From Lachancea mirantina (lineage: Eukaryota; Ascomycota; Saccharomycetes; Saccharomycetales; Saccharomycetaceae), in contig LT598462.1 in the NCBI GenBank assembly GCA_900074745.1, forward strand, positions 186,001-250,000: a stretch of DNA of 64,000 nt, given 5' to 3'. Position numbers and translations under genes: made by a program. Within the stretch, counting starts at the first letter, position 1; every line of letters starts with the position of its first letter. The notes under the pieces are model-generated. The model saw nothing but the letters and a program-made list of their open reading frames with translations. It was not told the origin of the DNA and did no database searches. Shown piece after piece: positions 8,831-18,059 of the stretch.

Positions 8831-9253
8831 CCCAATTTCTGGTGACGAGTATCACGAGCTCGCATCAAAACGACCCAAACCCGGAAATCAAATCGCCAGA
8901 ACGTGTCGCCAACAATAAGTCGACAACACGGGATGGTTTTAAAGCGCTTCCTTGCTGAGAAACGCTCTGTTCTCCGTAGGCTGAAAATAAAAAATCTTAT
9001 CATCATTCAATTGACCCTCGAGCATCGTCTGTCATTAAGCCACAAATTTCCTCTGAAACAATAGCGACTACATGATTAACGCTACAGTTTGCTTACTGAA
9101 AAGAAAAAATTCTTCACAGGTCCTGTGAAGGGTCTTTCTCGTCAGAAATGGTTAAAGTCTATTCTATATGAAGATGGGGAAGTTTGGAATTTTCTTATTT
9201 TTCACCGATGAAAGTTTGTAAAACTCGAGTTACCCTTCTTGATCAGCTCATCG
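8831..9253. other. Spacer between DUS4 3' end and snR63
   Basis: Contains no coding sequence. It must include the snR63 promoter. A perfect palindrome, CTTCACAGG and CCTGTGAAG around one central base, lies at 9112-9130. No Tbf1 or Rap1 match was found. Confidence 0.5.
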
Positions 9254-10318
9254 CTAGGGCATCCCATATTCAGAACAGTTCGACTTGGTGCTGTATGGGA
9301 TGTCAACGGCAATACCAAAGCCCGCATCTGATTTTCTCTTCAGTTCAAAATTAGCATCGAACCAATCCAGTAGCTCGGCAGTAGTCTTGATCTTCATTAG
9401 CTCTCTGTGTAGGTGTTTCTCGAGACCCATATTCTCTAGCATGCAATGCAGATGGTGCTGTATGAGCCGGAACGGCAGCCCCCCAAACTGTACTGTGTAG
9501 TGCCAGAACAGCTCTAGTGCCCCCCAAGGACATTTTGTATGGCCTGCAAATACGGCAGGGTTTTCTAACAGTCCTCGCACGGCCATGACGCCATCAACGC
9601 CCGTGTGTTCGACAATTCTGTTGAAATCTGCCATGCTAAAACAGTCACCATTAGCGATCACAGGGACGCGCTTGTCGCTTATACGTTCGCGGATGTAGCG
9701 GATCGCTTCGAGGTTCACTGGGACAGACGATCTGGTGGTCCGGGTCCGACCATGAATGGTAATCCAGTCGACTTTAGCGTCGCACAAGCGACGACAAAGT
9801 GCAACAGTGTCGTCCCAATTGTCGTGAATACGAATCTTCGTCTCTAGACGAACCAAATTGCCGTATTTATCTTTCACTGCAGATACCATTTCGCAGAGGA
9901 GATCTGGGTTATAGATGAGCGCAGAACCGATGCCCTCGCGGACTTGTTCCTTTATCGGACACCCACAGTTGATGCCTATTCCGTCACAAAACGGACTTAC
10001 CATTTCTACGAATCTGAGCAGATCTGTTGTATTGTTCACGCCTACCTGGACAATGAGCGGGGTGTCACTCTCGTTGGTGCTCAAATCTGCAGTTCTGGCA
10101 TGTGAGTTTCGCACAAATTCGCGTGCGAGGATCATAGGCGTGTAAACAATATCTGCATTGTATTTTCTGCATACTTGGCGAAACGGCAATTTCGAGTATC
10201 GCACCATGGGTCCTGCTATCGTGACAGGTCTGCCATGTGTGTCTTGTCTGGTGCGAATGATCGCGAGAGGGTCGTTTTTGTGGGTCAAAGGTTTAGGTCG
10301 CAATTTTAAAGACGACAT
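9254..10318 (-). CDS. DUS4: tRNA-dihydrouridine synthase Dus4
   Basis: 354 residues from the ATG at 10318 (S. cerevisiae Dus4 367). Flavoenzyme that reduces uridine at D-loop positions 20a and 20b of tRNAs. The TIM-barrel start is seen in TIAGPMVRYSKLPFR, where the FMN-binding loop lies. The catalytic cysteine sits in GINCGCPIKEQVREGIGSAL near residue 118. A substrate/FMN-phosphate region is seen in ITIHGRTR, IANGDCFSM and VMAVRGLLENPAVF. A TTG codon three codons upstream extends the frame but is not a plausible start. The gene is at the YLR405W position and tandem with BRE1, with PAC- and RRPE-like motifs in its promoter. Confidence 0.95.
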   Translation of the reverse strand: MSSLKLRPKPLTHKNDPLAIIRTRQDTHGRPVTIAGPMVRYSKLPFRQVCRKYNADIVYTPMILAREFVRNSHARTADLSTNESDTPLIVQVGVNNTTDLLRFVEMVSPFCDGIGINCGCPIKEQVREGIGSALIYNPDLLCEMVSAVKDKYGNLVRLETKIRIHDNWDDTVALCRRLCDAKVDWITIHGRTRTTRSSVPVNLEAIRYIRERISDKRVPVIANGDCFSMADFNRIVEHTGVDGVMAVRGLLENPAVFAGHTKCPWGALELFWHYTVQFGGLPFRLIQHHLHCMLENMGLEKHLHRELMKIKTTAELLDWFDANFELKRKSDAGFGIAVDIPYSTKSNCSEYGMP

Positions 10319-10396
10319 GCTTCGCAAAGTGGTCAGGCCGAGTCAATATTTGGTGGGCTGCTTGATTTTTTACTTTCTTGGTGATGACGGTATTTA

Positions 10397-10416
10397 GCGA
10401 TGAGCTGAAATTTTCA
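10397..10416 (-). promoter_or_regulatory. PAC and RRPE motifs of the DUS4 promoter
   Basis: PAC core GCGATGAG at 10397-10404 and an RRPE-like TGAAATTTTCA at 10406-10416, about 80-100 bp upstream of the DUS4 ATG. These two motifs mark genes of the yeast ribosome and tRNA biogenesis regulon. Confidence 0.7.
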
Positions 10417-10558
10417 CCACTAGAGAGTTAAGATACTAATTAGACGATGATGGGAACCGAGATTATCAACAATTAAGTGGTGATACCACATAAAATTGCT
10501 GGGTTTACACTCAAATCTCCATTTAATGTTACACGTGATGAGATTTCAACTTACATAT

Positions 10559-12589
10559 TTACAAATGTACCACCAATAAATCGTTCGCACTGAAGCCTTT
10601 ATTGCAAGTAGGGCATTTGCGCATTCGGGCTGCCAGTCTTTCTTTGCAACACTCGGCACAGAAAACGTGTCCGCATGTCTTGATAGCGGTGTCCTTCCAG
10701 TTTTTTGAGCAGAGCGAGCAGTAAACAATTGTTCTGAAGTTTTCCAGTTCTTCTGCTATCAGGCTTGTGTCGCCGCCGCTGTTGAAGAGGGACTGATGCA
10801 ATTTCTTGGCTCTTCTCTCAGAGTTCGACAGACTCATCTGCAGCGTGTCTCGGTCGGTCTGGAGAGAATGAACTTCCGACTCGAGATGCGTTATATTCTG
10901 GACGAGTTGGGTCTTGTCTTGGCGCAGCGATTCAGTGACGCGCCTTGCCTTGCTGATCTCCGACGTCAAATCCATTATTTTTACAGATGCGACTTTGCTT
11001 GCGTCCACAAGTCGTTTTTCGTTGCTTTGCAAAACCTCGAGCTGTTTGTTGAGGTTTTCGATTTTCATCTGCAACGTTCTCTCCACGTCTTTTAGCTGTA
11101 TTATCAGTTCGGTCGATTTGCTGAGGTTCTTGGACAAATTCTTGTTTTCTATTAGGATAGAGTCCTTAGACCTCATCGCGGCAAAATATTTTTGGTCTGC
11201 TTTGGTCTTTTCTACATTCAATTTCGAAAGGGCCGATTCGTAATTGGCATACTCTGAGAATTTCTTATTGACAAGTGTAGTTTGTTCGCGGAACGCTTTT
11301 TCGAGATCCTGCAATTCTTTTCTAAGCGCATCTTGAGGTCGTTCTTCACCTCCATGCCCCATTTTGTCGATCTGTTCGCTTTGTAAATCTAGGAGCCGTT
11401 TCAGGTTGTCCAGAAGCTCACATTTGGATTTCTCGCGTTCCATGATGGCCAATTTACCTACAAGCTCGTCTCTTGCTGCGCGTATCCTGACCAGATCTTT
11501 CTCCAAAGTGGCATTGTGTTTCTTTAACGCATCCTGTGCGGTCTGGAACTCGGTCGAAAGCTTGTTTGTAAAAATCTCTTTTTCCTTGACCAGTTGTTGG
11601 AACTTCGCAAGATACGAGTCATTCAGGTCTGACAGCTGCCGGTTTTCGGCTGTGAGATGCTCCAGTTTTTGTAGCAGGTGACCAGTTTGCGCGTCTGATC
11701 CATGCTGCAGGGCGTCGGCAGTCGGTTGCAACGCCAGTTCTGCACGAGTCTCTTTCAATTGTTGTTCGCTGTTTTTCTTCCACGCCTCCAGGCTGGCAAT
11801 GGTGTTTCTCAGGATTTCAATCTGGGAGTTCAGCTCCTGAAGATGCAGCTCGTGCTCCAACTTGGGCACTGTGTCTCCGTTCGTCTCGCTCTTGGGCTGT
11901 TCGCCGCTGGAGTCGCCGCTACCGTTGCTAGCCTCTTGGGTCGCGCTGGGCGCCGCGCTCTTTGTCGCATCTGCTTCGTTTTCGGGTCCTTGCTGCTCTG
12001 CGTTCTTGAATACGCGTTTCACGGTCTCGCTCTCGAAACGGTCGTATTTTCGCAGCCGCTCCTGGTAGAAAGACTGCACGGTGTCGAGTTCCTGACGCAG
12101 ATCGCGATTTTGCGTCTGGAGCCGGATCTTGAGGGCTTCGAGCTCGTGCAATTTGCCGCAGTGGTCGTCGCCGGCTTCTGCCGCGGCAGAAGCCGCGGCC
12201 TGCGCAGCCAGATGGCGTTCTACGAGCGCCGCAAACGCACGCGCCTGTTCTTGCGTAGCGGGAGCGTGTGCGTCATCGGCGTCGGCGCCCCACTGGGCAA
12301 CACGCGCACACAGCTCGCCTGCGTCGCGATCGTCCGCGCACACGCGTCTCGCAGCCTCTGCGAGCGACACCAGCACGGCACACGCGCTGGCCACCCGTGC
12401 ACGTAGACTCTCCTCTTGGGCACGCCATACGTACTGCTGCTGTACCAGACAGGCCTCGCGCGTCCGGTGTTGGTTCAAACTCCGGAAAAGCGCTTCTTTC
12501 TGGAAAGCGATAACGTCGGACCGCGTGAGGGGCTCGGAAGCGTCGGAAAGCTCGAGTTTCGGCTTTTTTGAACGCGGTTCGTCGTGCAT
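10559..12589 (-). CDS. BRE1: E3 ubiquitin ligase Bre1 (histone H2B monoubiquitination)
   Basis: 676 residues from the ATG at 12589; S. cerevisiae Bre1 has 700. With Rad6 it monoubiquitinates histone H2B, a prerequisite for H3K4 and H3K79 methylation. The start is fixed by the conserved N-terminus KKPKLELSDASEPLTRSDV; a longer frame to 12715 begins at GTG and is not conserved. Most of the protein is coiled coil. The C-terminal C3HC4 RING is CSLCSKNWKDTAIKTC, GHVFCAECC and CPTCNKGF. Residues about 131-144 are Ala-rich and encoded by a perfect 24-bp palindrome. The gene is GC-rich towards its 5' end and divergent from AHK1. This is the YDL074C position. Confidence 0.96.
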   Translation of the reverse strand: MHDEPRSKKPKLELSDASEPLTRSDVIAFQKEALFRSLNQHRTREACLVQQQYVWRAQEESLRARVASACAVLVSLAEAARRVCADDRDAGELCARVAQWGADADDAHAPATQEQARAFAALVERHLAAQAAASAAAEAGDDHCGKLHELEALKIRLQTQNRDLRQELDTVQSFYQERLRKYDRFESETVKRVFKNAEQQGPENEADATKSAAPSATQEASNGSGDSSGEQPKSETNGDTVPKLEHELHLQELNSQIEILRNTIASLEAWKKNSEQQLKETRAELALQPTADALQHGSDAQTGHLLQKLEHLTAENRQLSDLNDSYLAKFQQLVKEKEIFTNKLSTEFQTAQDALKKHNATLEKDLVRIRAARDELVGKLAIMEREKSKCELLDNLKRLLDLQSEQIDKMGHGGEERPQDALRKELQDLEKAFREQTTLVNKKFSEYANYESALSKLNVEKTKADQKYFAAMRSKDSILIENKNLSKNLSKSTELIIQLKDVERTLQMKIENLNKQLEVLQSNEKRLVDASKVASVKIMDLTSEISKARRVTESLRQDKTQLVQNITHLESEVHSLQTDRDTLQMSLSNSERRAKKLHQSLFNSGGDTSLIAEELENFRTIVYCSLCSKNWKDTAIKTCGHVFCAECCKERLAARMRKCPTCNKGFSANDLLVVHL

Positions 12590-12806
12590 CGCAAGAACAC
12601 GGGGAAGAATGCGGTAACCTTCGGCTCTGTAGTGATCCGATTCACGTTTGGCACTGTAGTGATGTTGTTCCAGTAGATGGGTGGAACAATTTGAAAGTTG
12701 GAGGACGGCGAGCACGTGAGAAGTGACAAGGCTCTCATTCGTACGAGGAGATAGACTTCTAGCTTACGTAATATCGTTCCAACCGTATACAGTGATAACA
12801 CGATCC

Positions 12807-12818
12807 GGTCACGTGACC
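12807..12818. promoter_or_regulatory. Palindromic Cbf1-type site
   Basis: GGTCACGTGACC is a perfect 12-bp palindrome containing TCACGTGA, the preferred core of Cbf1. It lies 218 bp upstream of BRE1 and about 820 bp upstream of AHK1. A second CACGTG is at 12713. Confidence 0.55.
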
Positions 12819-13069
12819 TTCCCTTTCGACACCTCATCTGCCACTATTCTCGCCGCTAAAGCTTGTCCCCTGTTAACCACTGCTGGAGCCTCTCCTCTTG
12901 GCTTTCGCAGACAGCCTCTGCAAGCATGCTAGTGGCCCGTCGAGGTCTGCTTGCATAAACCTTTTTTTTCGACGTTTTTACGTCCCGCGTCGCCCTCTCT
13001 CCCTCTGTTTTCTGTATACACCTCACAAGCTATGGAAGACATAGCCCATGTCCTTCGCAAGCCTTCCGC

Positions 13070-13102
13070 AAGGCCTCCACAAGGCCTCCACAAGGCCTCC
13101 AC
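13070..13102. repeat. 11-bp tandem repeat, three units
   Basis: AAGGCCTCCAC repeated three times without change, in the BRE1-AHK1 intergenic region. A degenerate copy precedes it. Confidence 0.9.
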
Positions 13103-13640
13103 ATTGCTCTCGCTACGGGACTCTTGACACGTAGAACTACTTAAACAAACAGTGACACTCTACAGCGATACCATACAGTGACACCATTCAAGGTTGACAG
13201 CTTATTAGGGCTTGCGTAGCGTCGTGCGGTCGGTGACCAGCGGTGGATTGGGCAGAGGAATACCGGTAAACTCACTGCTGAGGGAACTGGAGATTCTTGA
13301 CGTTCCGTCGCTAAGCGTTTTGTGTCTTCGTCTACTGGAGGAGACAATCAAGGACGGAATCACTGTGCCAAGGTGCCAAGGTGCCAAGAAGGGGTCGCCG
13401 AGAGCAGTGCTAGTCGTGGCGATGGCGTATCGTGTCTGTCTTCATTCCATGCCTCTTCTGTTTTATATATAGAACGGTAAAATATTAAAGATTCGATGGA
13501 CACAACGAAGGGCACGGCACGACACAGCAACGACACATAGCCATACGTCGTACAGGTCGTACACAGCCGCACACACTAGCTACAGCTAGCTACACTCAAT
13601 TTCCGGCTCCCGGTTCCCGGTTCTCGGATCTCGTCGAGCC

Positions 13641-16600
13641 ATGGAAGCCAATGCGCGACTCGAGACACGATTGTTGCACGCGTTGAACAAGTTCATCGCG
13701 CTCGTGGGTGCGGGAGACAGCGGAAGCGGTGGCGGTGGTGCTTGCAGCGCCCGCTGGAAAGTCGTGGCCAATTTCCTACGTCTGCATATCCTGTCGCATT
13801 TGCGACAGTTGCAGTCGGCAAGTGTCGCAGGCGGTGAACGCGACGTGCTGACTCAGTGGTGGGTGACGCTGCTCAATTTCTTGGCCAGCGATTCCGGCGC
13901 GGACGACGACGCGGACTCGTGCGAAGGCGGTTCGCCTTACGGCGAACCGCTCGCGATAGAAGTCGTCTCGGTCGCTCTGGAATGCATAAGTCGCATTGTC
14001 GCCGCTGCGGCGGTCGTTCCGCAGCCCGACAACACCCACCTGCGCGACCTCGACGTCTACGCCTACCATTTGCATCTCACAGTGCATTTCGTGACCAACA
14101 AACTCATCGCAAACACCAAGAAACGCAAGTTTCTGCAAAAACGGATGCAGCAGGACACTGCCGCGCCTGCTGCTCTCAACTACATCAGCGCCTACAACTC
14201 TCTGCTCAACCTTTTCATGGGGAAGCTCATGGCATATGCATTTTTCTATTTGGATCCAAGCTTACGCTACGATTTCCTAATCCTCAGAGCCCTCGAACCC
14301 CGCGTCGCGTGTACGGCCGGTCGGTACCCGATCGCGCCCTGGAAGGATCTCCAATTCAGCTTGTCGGAGCTTGAGACCGAGCCCGAGACCGAGACCGAGA
14401 CAAAACCCTTTCTACCGGCAAGCCCGAACCCAAAAATTTATCAGGTTATGGTCTCGTACTTGAGGAACGACAACGTTTTTTTGGCATTTTACTGGCATTA
14501 CTGGTACATCGCTTTGACATTGCTAAACAAGAACGCACAGCAGCAACTCGTGGTTTCCGACGTTCCAGGCGGAGACGTCCTGCTCAAACATGTACGACTG
14601 TTTCTCGAAGCCGACCTTCAGGCGTACGCTCGGTTCGTCAAGGCCCAAGAGCCCGACATGTTCCAATGGACCAAGCCCCAGACCAGCAATGTCAACTCCA
14701 GTTCCGAAGCACTCAGAAACAACTTTATTTTTGTCAATTTCAAGACCATCAAGCTATGGGAATGTCTCAGAACTCTGGTTGGTTGTACGGATTCTCAATT
14801 CCCCGCTTTGACGCACCAGCTTATACAGCTGCATGACTTGCAACAGCTCGAAAGTCTCGGTGCCGTTCCCGCGTACGACCACATGACTGCGAACCTCGCC
14901 TTCAACAAAATCATACAATTTATCGTGTTCCAATTCGAATCTACCCTTCCAAAGTATTTGTCGGATATCCATTGGGCGAAGTGGGTCGCGGGTGTCATCG
15001 GGATGCTGAAAACTTTGAACGTGAACTGTCAAACAGTGGGCCTTACATTTCTCTTTAACATTTGGAAATTTATCCCCAACGAGACTTATTTGAAGCAGGA
15101 ATTGGCACACACTATAATCAGTGAACTTTGGGAGCCTTTTACCATTGACTGCGATTTCGATTCAGTAAGAATTTTGTTTATGAAACTGGCCGTCTTTCAA
15201 ATAATGCAAGATCGATCAAGTCCGGTGATGTCCCTTCTAGCTTCTAGGATAACAGACGTTTACAACGAGGCTGTACATTTGGCAAACTTAGGAATAACTG
15301 TGGATCTTCGAAACTCCGCGCAAGACAGCCTCATATTCCATGGGAATAAAAAGCTGGTACTGATGAGGGCGGTTTGCACAGATGAGGACTCTCTCATCTT
15401 TGGCAATGATCATACCAAGAATGACAGGAAAAAGGTTCTATTCCCACAAGTCCTATCTGTGGCTGGAGTTCGCCCTTTGGTGGTTTTAAATCGCGGGTCG
15501 TATGCGTTTGACGTTTTGGATCAAATGGTACTTCGAGCTGCAAAGGCCGCGGCGGTTAAAAAGAAAGCGCGTCTTCAATCAAATAAAGTTTCCAGAAGTT
15601 CAAGCTTTAGCGTTGATGATGGCGTTGAAGGTAGGAATATCGAGGACCGCGGTAATTCACTTTCCACCGCTTTCAGCTCCCTAATGTCCAAATTCAGTCA
15701 AATCCAGTCGCAAACTAAACCTACCTCGGCATCTGGTAAAGACGTCAGATCCTCGGGTTTACGGAAACCTAGCTCGTCCTCACTCTATAGTAGTGAAACC
15801 AGAATGGATGCGGAGCCTTCAGAAATATTCTCAATGCATTCGAATTTATCTAGAGTGTCCTCTCTTTCTGTCGACAAGAGCACCTCATCATTGGACCTTC
15901 ACAAGCAACCTTCGAACTCGCCTAACACTTCAGAGCAGTCTGTATCCAAGTCCAGACAAGCATCAGCAAAGGATTCGGGCAATAAAGCCGCGAAGCAGAG
16001 ACACAAGTTATTGGCTCCACCAGAGCTCAAATTTTCAGGAAACTTAAATCACGTATCGCTTCCAGTCTGGACATTCTGTCTTATGACCGCCCCTCCGCAT
16101 AGTGACAATGCCTCCGCGCTAGCAAGGATCCAAAGTGCTAACGCAAAATGGGGCGTTGTCACGGCTCGCAATTATGACAAGCCCCTTCCTCCTACACGGG
16201 GGCAGGGCAGTAGCGCTTCAACGCCTGAGACTGAAATTGATCTCCAAAGTCTGCAAATGTTACTGAATGATACGGTTGTAGATGATAAGAATTTAGTCGG
16301 GGGTCAGCCAGACTTATTTGAACACCATCATGCGGTTCCAGAGCCTCTGGTGGAGAATATCAGCTCAATGAACTCGGTCAGCAATGTCTCTGATGATGCC
16401 ACATTAACAAAGGGTAAACCACCATCGATAGAAAAGGAAACAGATCTCGACGATAAGTGCCTGGTGGGCTCGATACCTAAAGCGAACCACTCCAAAAAAA
16501 TGCTGCTACAAACGAGACTAAACAAGCTAACTCGTGTTATCGAAGTTTTTAACGCTACAGTGTTAGAATTTCAGAGTTTTATGGACCTTCAGCTTCAAGA

Positions 16601-16700
16601 CGACGTAACGAATATTTTTATGAATTTCGAGCTCAATATACCGAAGAGTTCCCAGGTCGATGCCAAGTTTTCTGCTGACGCAGAAACAGAGTATTTGTAA
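13641..16700 (+). CDS. AHK1: Ahk1-like scaffold protein (UPF0592 family)
   Basis: 1019 residues from the ATG at 13641. The S. cerevisiae positional homologue YDL073W/Ahk1 (984 residues) is reported as a scaffold associated with Hkr1 in the HOG osmosensing branch. Residues 1 to about 620 look globular and helical (DFLILRALEPRVACTAGRYP, FVNFKTIKLWECLRTLVGC). Residues about 640-770 are Ser-rich and disordered. A short conserved-looking block follows (LPVWTFCLMTAPPHSDN), then an acidic stretch and a C-terminal helix (LNKLTRVIEVFNATVLEFQ). There are no membrane segments. The first 750 bases are much more GC-rich than the rest of the gene. Function is inferred from synteny. Confidence 0.85.
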   Translation: MEANARLETRLLHALNKFIALVGAGDSGSGGGGACSARWKVVANFLRLHILSHLRQLQSASVAGGERDVLTQWWVTLLNFLASDSGADDDADSCEGGSPYGEPLAIEVVSVALECISRIVAAAAVVPQPDNTHLRDLDVYAYHLHLTVHFVTNKLIANTKKRKFLQKRMQQDTAAPAALNYISAYNSLLNLFMGKLMAYAFFYLDPSLRYDFLILRALEPRVACTAGRYPIAPWKDLQFSLSELETEPETETETKPFLPASPNPKIYQVMVSYLRNDNVFLAFYWHYWYIALTLLNKNAQQQLVVSDVPGGDVLLKHVRLFLEADLQAYARFVKAQEPDMFQWTKPQTSNVNSSSEALRNNFIFVNFKTIKLWECLRTLVGCTDSQFPALTHQLIQLHDLQQLESLGAVPAYDHMTANLAFNKIIQFIVFQFESTLPKYLSDIHWAKWVAGVIGMLKTLNVNCQTVGLTFLFNIWKFIPNETYLKQELAHTIISELWEPFTIDCDFDSVRILFMKLAVFQIMQDRSSPVMSLLASRITDVYNEAVHLANLGITVDLRNSAQDSLIFHGNKKLVLMRAVCTDEDSLIFGNDHTKNDRKKVLFPQVLSVAGVRPLVVLNRGSYAFDVLDQMVLRAAKAAAVKKKARLQSNKVSRSSSFSVDDGVEGRNIEDRGNSLSTAFSSLMSKFSQIQSQTKPTSASGKDVRSSGLRKPSSSSLYSSETRMDAEPSEIFSMHSNLSRVSSLSVDKSTSSLDLHKQPSNSPNTSEQSVSKSRQASAKDSGNKAAKQRHKLLAPPELKFSGNLNHVSLPVWTFCLMTAPPHSDNASALARIQSANAKWGVVTARNYDKPLPPTRGQGSSASTPETEIDLQSLQMLLNDTVVDDKNLVGGQPDLFEHHHAVPEPLVENISSMNSVSNVSDDATLTKGKPPSIEKETDLDDKCLVGSIPKANHSKKMLLQTRLNKLTRVIEVFNATVLEFQSFMDLQLQDDVTNIFMNFELNIPKSSQVDAKFSADAETEYL

Positions 16701-16816
16701 GAAACAACATAAAGTCCTTGACTTTCAATAATGCACGAAGCATCTTTATGACAAACATTGAACGAAATAGTCTATTGTAATTTAACTCAATTAATATAAA
16801 GCATCAACTATCAACA

Positions 16817-17662
16817 TCAATTCAACTTGTATTTATCAATAGTAACCTCTGTAGACTTGATCCGCCAAAAACTGATGATAAATGCTATTGAAAAGAAGAA
16901 GAGAATGACGCCATGGAATGTTAAAATCCCAACAATATAGGAAAGTTTTTTCCATCTGAGCATTATATTGCGGGGGCTGTATTTGAGATCCATGGCCAAT
17001 CTCAGTTCCGAAGCAGCACTGTCGACTAGTAAAGTAGCGGGATCTCTCATCAATATCGAAACTTCAATTTTCTTGACATCGTGAGCTATCATCGCGCAAT
17101 GATCTTTTTCAAACCGGTTTACAAGATCCTTTTGAAGACGGTAAGCAAAATTGGGAGTAAGAGCGCCCGCTTCTGCAAGGGCATAGACATCCTTGGAATT
17201 AACACATGTCAACAATAGAGGACGCTGAAAAAGTATTCTCTTGGTAAAAGTTTTGGGCGAAATCACTCTCAATGTCAACATTGCTGTCTTAATATTGTTG
17301 CCAGGCGAGTTGTTCAGACAAAATGCTTTCAGCTTGATATCCACGTCGTAAGGAATATCAGATCTAAGAGGAATATTCTGTTCAAGTCCGTTTTCCAACA
17401 GTCGCGGTAACGTTACCACATCGGTATCATGACGTTGAATATCGAAAAGAAATGAGTATCCGTTTTCTTTGGCATGTTCATCTAGTTTGCTGGATGAAAA
17501 CGGAATTGTTTGTATCGTATCGGTGGGGATTAAACGCGAGTAAAAGTCATGGAAGAGGAATGATGCTAGGGGCAAAATAACCACAAAATTCACAAGAATA
17601 ATCAAAATACAATAAATCCACCATTGGGCCCATTTAAGCGGTAAAGTGATATTCAATCGCAT
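16817..17662 (-). CDS. SEI1: Seipin Sei1 (lipid-droplet biogenesis)
   Basis: 281 residues from the ATG at 17662, close to the 285 of S. cerevisiae Sei1/Fld1. Seipin is an ER membrane protein at ER-lipid droplet contacts that organises droplet formation. Two membrane segments bracket a lumenal domain: residues about 15-37 (IYCILIILVNFVVILPLASF) and about 243-265 (GILTFHGVILFFFSIAFIIS). The lumenal part has the seipin pattern of beta strands, including AMLTLRVISP and RPLLLTCVNS. It converges with AHK1 over about 115 bp and sits at the YLR404W position beside SFP1. Confidence 0.92.
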   Translation of the reverse strand: MRLNITLPLKWAQWWIYCILIILVNFVVILPLASFLFHDFYSRLIPTDTIQTIPFSSSKLDEHAKENGYSFLFDIQRHDTDVVTLPRLLENGLEQNIPLRSDIPYDVDIKLKAFCLNNSPGNNIKTAMLTLRVISPKTFTKRILFQRPLLLTCVNSKDVYALAEAGALTPNFAYRLQKDLVNRFEKDHCAMIAHDVKKIEVSILMRDPATLLVDSAASELRLAMDLKYSPRNIMLRWKKLSYIVGILTFHGVILFFFSIAFIISFWRIKSTEVTIDKYKLN

Positions 17663-18059
17663 ATTGACCAGCGATAGATAATAAAGGGTTCACTCTAAAA
17701 TTTCGGGGTTTTTATCAAAGATACCAAGCGCTGTCAAGCGAGAAGATCACCCTTTATCCTTTCACAATCAATTAGATTTTCAGTCACACCCGTGTTGATC
17801 CATTCAAGCGCCAATGAGAGAGCTTTCCCTGTGTTTCTTCGAGTTACTTGATTGCATCAACAGATTTTCATAAAAGTTCAAAAAATTAACTAATAAAACT
17901 AGTGTAGACCAATCGATAGCTCTTATAAAAAAGAGCATTACAATCAAATTATACTATCGCACAGTGAAAGTGATGAGTTTGAAAACTCAACAGAAAAGAT
18001 TCTACTCATACACATCGAAAACGAAAAACAAAGAAAACAAACAATTGCTTTAGCGCCGC
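17663..18059. other. Spacer between SEI1 start and SFP1 stop
   Basis: About 400 bp of AT-rich DNA containing the SEI1 promoter and the SFP1 3' region. No gene or clear motif was seen. Confidence 0.5.

Larger units (their letters stand above)
12590..13640. other. BRE1-AHK1 bidirectional intergenic region
   Basis: About 1.05 kb of promoter DNA with no supported gene. It holds CACGTG at 12713 and a 12-bp palindrome GGTCACGTGACC at 12807-12818. Three perfect 11-bp tandem units AAGGCCTCCAC lie at 13070-13102, and three TGCCAAGG-like units at 13366-13389. A TATATATA box lies near 13462, and GC-rich CCCGGTT microrepeats just before the AHK1 ATG. Short open frames here look like chance. Confidence 0.6.

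Noticed and set aside
12590-12715. N-terminal extension of BRE1 from a GTG
   Set aside because: Not conserved in the family, non-ATG, and it would use promoter DNA containing CACGTG. The ATG at 12589 gives the known Bre1 N-terminus.
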